A stretch of 64,000 bases of DNA from Kaistella chaponensis (GTDB taxonomy: Bacteria; Bacteroidota; Bacteroidia; Flavobacteriales; Weeksellaceae): positions 1 to 64,000 of the forward strand of contig NZ_FTOI01000012.1 of assembly GCF_900156725.1 (NCBI RefSeq), written 5' to 3'. This document shows positions 59,903 through 64,000 of this stretch, piece by piece; position 1 is the first letter of the stretch, and every line of letters starts with the position of its first letter. Made by a program: the position numbers and the translations under genes. Below the pieces are notes generated by a model that made no database searches, had not been told where the DNA came from, and saw only the letters and a program-made list of their open reading frames with translations.

Positions 59903-61099
59903 ATGAATTTAAAGGTCAAAATTAAAGATTTACTTCTAGTTGTGCTAATTTATTTTGGGTTTTACCAAATGATTTCCGCGCAGAATATGGGAAAAAACTG
60001 TTTCAAAACCGGTGCAGATCGGTCGGAATTGTATCTTCCTTTGCTCAAAAATAAAACCATTGCGATGGTCACCAATCAAACGGGACTTTTACAAGACAAA
60101 ACTTTTCTCGTGGATTTTTTGGTTAAAAATAATATTAAAATCAAAACAATTTTCGCACCAGAACACGGTTTTAGAGGCGATGCAGATGCTGGTGAACACG
60201 TGAAAAATGGAGTAGATACGAAAACAGGAATTTCAATAATTTCTCTTTATGGCGATAATAAAAAACCCAAAGCGGAACAATTAAAAGGAATTGATTTGGT
60301 GCTTTTTGATATTCAGGATGTTGGTGTTCGATTTTACACTTATATTTCGACTTTAACTTATGTGATGGAAGCTGCGGCGGAAAATAATGTTGAAGTTTTG
60401 GTTCTAGACCGTCCGAATCCACAAGATGGATTCATAGATGGACCCGTTTTAAAGGAGCAATGGAAAAGTTTTATCGGAATGCATGAAATTCCGGTGATTT
60501 ATGGATTGACAATCGGCGAATACGGAAAAATGGTGAATGGCGAAAAGTGGCTGAAAAATGGTGTTCAAGCAAAATACACATTGATTCCGATGCAGAATTA
60601 TCATAAAAAACAGCGGTATGGAGTTTCGGATAAACCCTCGCCAAATTTACCAAATGATAAAGCCATCAATCTTTATCCGAGTTTGTGTTTTTTTGAAGGA
60701 ACGCAAGTTTCTGTCGGTCGTGGAACAGATTTGCCTTTTCAGATTTATGGGAGTCCGTGGACGAAAAATCTACCTTATCAATTTACACCGAAACCCAATT
60801 TTGGAGCAAAAGATCCTTTCTTAAATGGTCAATTATGTTACGGTGAAAATCTTTCTGGAAAGAATTTAGAGCTGCGAGAACTCAATATTTCTTGGTTGCT
60901 GAATGCTTATAAAAATTATAAAAATCCGGCTCAAGATTTCTTTTTGAAGAATTTGTTTTTTGATAAGTTGGCTGGTTCAGATGAATTGAGAAAGCAAATC
61001 ATTGCCGGAAAATCAGCATCTGAAATTAAAAATTCCTGGAAAAAGGATTTGGAAAAATTCCAGAAAATCAGAGCAAAATATGTGATGTATGAGGATTAA
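59903..61099 (+). CDS. DUF1343 (NamZ-like) exo-beta-N-acetylmuramidase-type protein
   Basis: Protein of 398 residues with a signal or anchor segment (about 8-30, LLLVVLIYFGFYQMISAQ). It has the DUF1343 marks: IAMVTNQTGLLQD near 54, FAPEHGFRGDADAGEHV near 88, FDIQDVGVRFYTYISTL near 135, LVLDRPNPQDGFIDGPVL near 165, and VSVGRGTDLPFQIYGSPW near 270. NamZ of Bacillus is an exo-beta-N-acetylmuramidase; Bacteroidota homologues suggest muropeptide recycling. The start ATG is at 59903, and its promoter lies in the permease gene. Its stop shares TTAA with the convergent barrel gene. Confidence 0.88.
   Translation: MNLKVKIKDLLLVVLIYFGFYQMISAQNMGKNCFKTGADRSELYLPLLKNKTIAMVTNQTGLLQDKTFLVDFLVKNNIKIKTIFAPEHGFRGDADAGEHVKNGVDTKTGISIISLYGDNKKPKAEQLKGIDLVLFDIQDVGVRFYTYISTLTYVMEAAAENNVEVLVLDRPNPQDGFIDGPVLKEQWKSFIGMHEIPVIYGLTIGEYGKMVNGEKWLKNGVQAKYTLIPMQNYHKKQRYGVSDKPSPNLPNDKAINLYPSLCFFEGTQVSVGRGTDLPFQIYGSPWTKNLPYQFTPKPNFGAKDPFLNGQLCYGENLSGKNLELRELNISWLLNAYKNYKNPAQDFFLKNLFFDKLAGSDELRKQIIAGKSASEIKNSWKKDLEKFQKIRAKYVMYED
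59917..59924 (-). promoter_or_regulatory. -7 element of the permease gene, inside the DUF1343 gene
   Basis: On the minus strand it reads TAATTTTG and ends 18 bases before the TTG start at 59898. It lies inside codons 5-8 of the divergent DUF1343 gene. It supports the TTG start. Confidence 0.55.
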
Positions 61100-64000
61100 A
61101 AACTCGCCTTAACCTGCATCGATCCAATATGAATTGTTCTTTCCCCAGAATTTCTGCCTTCGTAATTTACGTTGAGTTGGATAAAAGAATTCACAGCCTG
61201 TTGCAAAAATACCGACCAAACCTGATTTTTTCCGGGCTTCAAACCATCGAGCATTTGATTTCCGACGATGGAGAAATTATTTCCCGTGAAATCATTATTG
61301 ATGAAAGAAAAATTCCCTCGAAGCGAAGTTTTTTTCCAATCCCACTGCAAACTTCCTGTTAAATCTAGCGTTTTCAACAGTTCTTCGCCATCTTTCCGCG
61401 CTTTTTGCCGAAAAGCTGAGGAGAATTCTGCTTGAAGCATCTCGGTAAATTTGTAGGTTGCTTTTGGTTTGGTTTCGAAATTGTTCAAAATATAATCCCG
61501 GGTTTTAAACAATTGCGAAGCGTTTTCGATGTGGTGTAATGAATTTTCCCAATCAATGCGGAAATCTTTATTAAACCAATATCCAACATTCAGAAAATTA
61601 GACCTTTGTGATCTTTCTTCATTGCTGAAATTGGCGTTGATCAAATTGTCATTTGCGATGAAACGATAATTCCCGTTCCAACCGGATTTGTCGGTCGGAT
61701 TAAATTGTACAGAAGCAAGCAAATTTTGGTTTTTCAAAATTTGATCTTGATTTTTTTCAAAAGGATTCAAAACGAAAACCTGATCTTTTTTGTAAAATGA
61801 GTTCTGAGAATTTAGGGAAATATTAAAATTCCATCGTTTTAGAAATTTGTTTTCTGAATTTAGAACAACCGAGGGATTCACAAATAAAGCCAGTTGAAGT
61901 TTATTTTTGTTGGAAGGAATATAATTCACCGTGTTCGTATAAACTCTGATGTACTGCGCTAAATCTACATATTCTGCGATTTCAAATTCATCAATTTGTT
62001 GAATTCCGTCGCCGTTGTAATCGGTCCATTTATAGATTCCTTGTCCGTCTGTAACTTTAATATATTGAAATTCACGTTGCGCTTCTTGCCCGTTTCCAAG
62101 TTCATAGAAAGCTTGCAAACGCATTCCGTTTCTGAATAATTGCTGATTGTACAAAACGTTTCCAACGACAAAATCTTGGTTGAATTTCGTAGAAATATCT
62201 TGGTTTTGATAAGAAAATTTACGGTAATGAATGAGCGCATTCAAGGTGGTTTTTTCAGTTTTAATGATTTGGCTTTCGACCACAATTCCCAAAATATGGT
62301 TCATGTTTTCTAAGGAATTATTGCGCACCGAATCGTTTTGGCGCAAATACACTTTGGCTGCTAATTTTGTCCGGGTCGAATCGCCAATTTTTTTCTGAAG
62401 AAATGCTTCTTTCCAGCTGAAACTGCTCACATCCAGAAGTTGTGTTGCATTGAAAGTTTTTACGTTGTGCTCCAGATTTCCACCGATTGCCCAACTTCCT
62501 TTTTTGGTGGTGTATTCTGAAATAATGCCGCTTCTAACAAATTTGGTGTTTTGAAATGTTGCTTTGGTGTCGAGATAAGAAAAGTTTCCTTTGGTTTTGA
62601 ATTTTCCTTTAATGAAGCCAAAATCGAGATCATTTTTAATTCCTCGATACGAATTTTTTTCATCCAGATAATTGATTTTATAATTGAAAAAAGATTGGTT
62701 TTTCCAGGTGTTGAGGAAGCTGAAAATCAAGCGGTTTTGCGTAATCTGATTGAATTCTTGTGTTAAATTGAAATCTCGGGAAAATTCGACATCATTAATC
62801 CTGTCCAAAATATGAAACTGCGAATTGAGGTGCTGAAATTCGAAACTTGGCGTTCCTTTCCAGTTGTTTTTGGTAAATGTTTTATTGCCGAAAATTCGTG
62901 CTGCGTAACCTATATTTTGGTTAGAATCTCTGGAAGAAAATAGATTAATATCATAATTACTCAAGGAGAAGTCGGTCCCAATTTTTCCGTCTTTTAATAA
63001 AAACTCGGAATTGGCAGAAAAAACCTGTGTTTGTTGCGGTGCCGGCAATTTTCGAACCGCGCGGTAATCTCCCATGTTATTTCCTACGTATTCAAAGACC
63101 CGTCCATTATTGGTTGTTTGTTTTACGCGATAATCCCCTAAGTTTTGCCCGAAATAAGTAAACGCGACTTGGTATAAAGTCTGGGTTTGGTCATTGGAAT
63201 ATTCGTAAAAATTTCCGGCGGGGTTTGCGATGAGTTGATACAGAATTTTATTTACATCGTAATCGGTAACTGTTCCGGAAGGAGCGTACATGAGTTCGGT
63301 ATTATTTCCTGCATTGGCAAGAATCTGTTCATCTTCTTTGCTTAAATTTAAAGAAAGCGGTGCGTTTTTATTGTCGTTTTCGAGAAACCAATGAAGTCCG
63401 AATTTAATTTTTTCTCGTTCATGTCGAATTCCACCTGTGATAAGAAACCGCGTGTAATTTCGGTTCGCATAATTGTAAGAAATGGTGATGAAATTTTGTT
63501 TAAAAATTGGGCGAAAACTCGTAAAAGTAATTTCACCAGTATTATAATTGATGACATAATCTTGATTTTCGCCACGTTTCATTAAAATCCCATCAATAAA
63601 AACCTGTTCGGAACCAGAAATAATGGTAATAAACTGTTCCCCATTTTTCCCGCTCAATCGGTATGGTCCCTGATTTCCTTCTATTCCCTGAAAACGGATT
63701 CTGTGAAATTCGCTCCTTGCGACTCCCGCGGAGACATCGACAAAAGTTTTATTTTCGTTTCCGAAATTGGTTTGAAACTGTAAACCCATACTTCGGCGCT
63801 GATAACGACCGAAATAGGTTTGATCGTCTTGTACATCCAAATGTCCTGCCCGTAAAATCGATTTGTCTTTGATATTCAGTTGCAGGTAAATCTTATCGAA
63901 TTCTTCTAAAGTTTGGGTATATCCATCTGCTTGAATGGGCAAATTATGATCTGAAATGGAAGCCAAAACGGAAACATCATTGGAAAGTTTACCCGAAATT
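61096..64000 (-). CDS. large outer-membrane beta-barrel protein, N-terminus beyond the window
   Basis: At least 968 residues lie in the window; the frame is open at position 64000, and the N-terminus, where a signal peptide would lie, is outside. The visible start of the fragment reads SGKLSNDVSVLASISDHNLP, and the rest has alternating strands with aromatic girdles (TITYNYANRNYTRFL-like, IYKWTDYNGDGIQQIDEF near the last third). It ends with RTIHIGSMQVKASF. I do not recognise a named family, but it resembles Bacteroidota cell-surface barrels. Its stop overlaps that of the DUF1343 gene by 3 bases. Confidence 0.75.
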   Translation of the reverse strand, partial: ISGKLSNDVSVLASISDHNLPIQADGYTQTLEEFDKIYLQLNIKDKSILRAGHLDVQDDQTYFGRYQRRSMGLQFQTNFGNENKTFVDVSAGVARSEFHRIRFQGIEGNQGPYRLSGKNGEQFITIISGSEQVFIDGILMKRGENQDYVINYNTGEITFTSFRPIFKQNFITISYNYANRNYTRFLITGGIRHEREKIKFGLHWFLENDNKNAPLSLNLSKEDEQILANAGNNTELMYAPSGTVTDYDVNKILYQLIANPAGNFYEYSNDQTQTLYQVAFTYFGQNLGDYRVKQTTNNGRVFEYVGNNMGDYRAVRKLPAPQQTQVFSANSEFLLKDGKIGTDFSLSNYDINLFSSRDSNQNIGYAARIFGNKTFTKNNWKGTPSFEFQHLNSQFHILDRINDVEFSRDFNLTQEFNQITQNRLIFSFLNTWKNQSFFNYKINYLDEKNSYRGIKNDLDFGFIKGKFKTKGNFSYLDTKATFQNTKFVRSGIISEYTTKKGSWAIGGNLEHNVKTFNATQLLDVSSFSWKEAFLQKKIGDSTRTKLAAKVYLRQNDSVRNNSLENMNHILGIVVESQIIKTEKTTLNALIHYRKFSYQNQDISTKFNQDFVVGNVLYNQQLFRNGMRLQAFYELGNGQEAQREFQYIKVTDGQGIYKWTDYNGDGIQQIDEFEIAEYVDLAQYIRVYTNTVNYIPSNKNKLQLALFVNPSVVLNSENKFLKRWNFNISLNSQNSFYKKDQVFVLNPFEKNQDQILKNQNLLASVQFNPTDKSGWNGNYRFIANDNLINANFSNEERSQRSNFLNVGYWFNKDFRIDWENSLHHIENASQLFKTRDYILNNFETKPKATYKFTEMLQAEFSSAFRQKARKDGEELLKTLDLTGSLQWDWKKTSLRGNFSFINNDFTGNNFSIVGNQMLDGLKPGKNQVWSVFLQQAVNSFIQLNVNYEGRNSGERTIHIGSMQVKASF

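Overview
The window looks like chromosome from a low-GC member of the Flavobacteriia, most like the Weeksellaceae (Chryseobacterium/Kaistella clade). The reasons are the promoters of the TAnnTTTG type with no Shine-Dalgarno sequences, a type IX secretion tail on an exported amylase, and many Bacteroidota-specific families (DUF6341, DUF6427, DUF4834, OstA-like, YfhO, a large outer-membrane barrel). Genus assignment is inference. I see no rRNA, tRNA, CRISPR array, prophage or complete insertion sequence; most of the window is core metabolism, with several compact islands of repeats.

Layout. 1-5.2 kb: DUF2207/LemA pair, the Der GTPase with a structured leader, uracil phosphoribosyltransferase, ComF. 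5.5-10.3 kb: the glyoxylate bypass, an XRE-type regulator divergent from malate synthase followed by isocitrate lyase, with two dyad sites placed at the two -33 regions. 10.4-14.8 kb: QueD, LpxH-like hydrolase, exported hydroxyisourate hydrolase, a lone Y1 transposase (RAYT-like) followed by seven short palindromes, then a LuxE-like acyl-protein synthetase with a nuclease-like partner. 15.4-22 kb: secreted GH13 amylase, MpaB/Lcp-like oxygenase, and the glycolytic pair gapA-pfkA. 22-25.4 kb: a probable metal-uptake locus (small His/Cys protein, TonB receptor, lipoprotein). 25.5-32 kb: trigger factor, DUF3109, DUF6427/DUF6341, universal stress protein, FAH hydrolase, DUF2007, exonuclease, phosphatidylserine synthase. 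32-40.2 kb: LTA-synthase-like enzyme, DUF2147, PDH E1 beta, Kup, a divergent Fur and OstA/LptA-like protein. 40.2-50.5 kb: HU-like protein with a palindromic tandem repeat upstream, class III aminotransferase, START-like protein, a degenerate class IV aminotransferase, YqgE, PdxH, HU, PanD, UPF0104, cupin, M3 peptidase. 50.6-64 kb: SRPBCC, lipoprotein, DUF4834, YfhO, a GxxExxY nuclease-like gene with a repeat array, glycosyltransferase, CBS-like enzyme, FtsX-like permease, DUF1343 hydrolase and an outer-membrane barrel that runs off the right edge.

The most unusual region is 55.2-56.2 kb. A GxxExxY gene (RecB/Cas4-like motifs) is flanked by 23-bp direct repeats. It is followed at once by a 57-bp imperfect inverted repeat and about four tandem units of about 90 bp that end at the start codon of a glycosyltransferase. 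An inverted copy of the array's box B lies inside the end of yfhO. With the RAYT-palindrome island at 12.3-13.1 kb, the window holds two separate nuclease-plus-palindrome arrangements. Other points of note are a dispersed repeat spliced in frame into the M3 peptidase, a Fur homologue lacking its CxxC motifs, a class IV aminotransferase lacking its catalytic lysine, and two divergent genes whose start codons are 4 bp apart.
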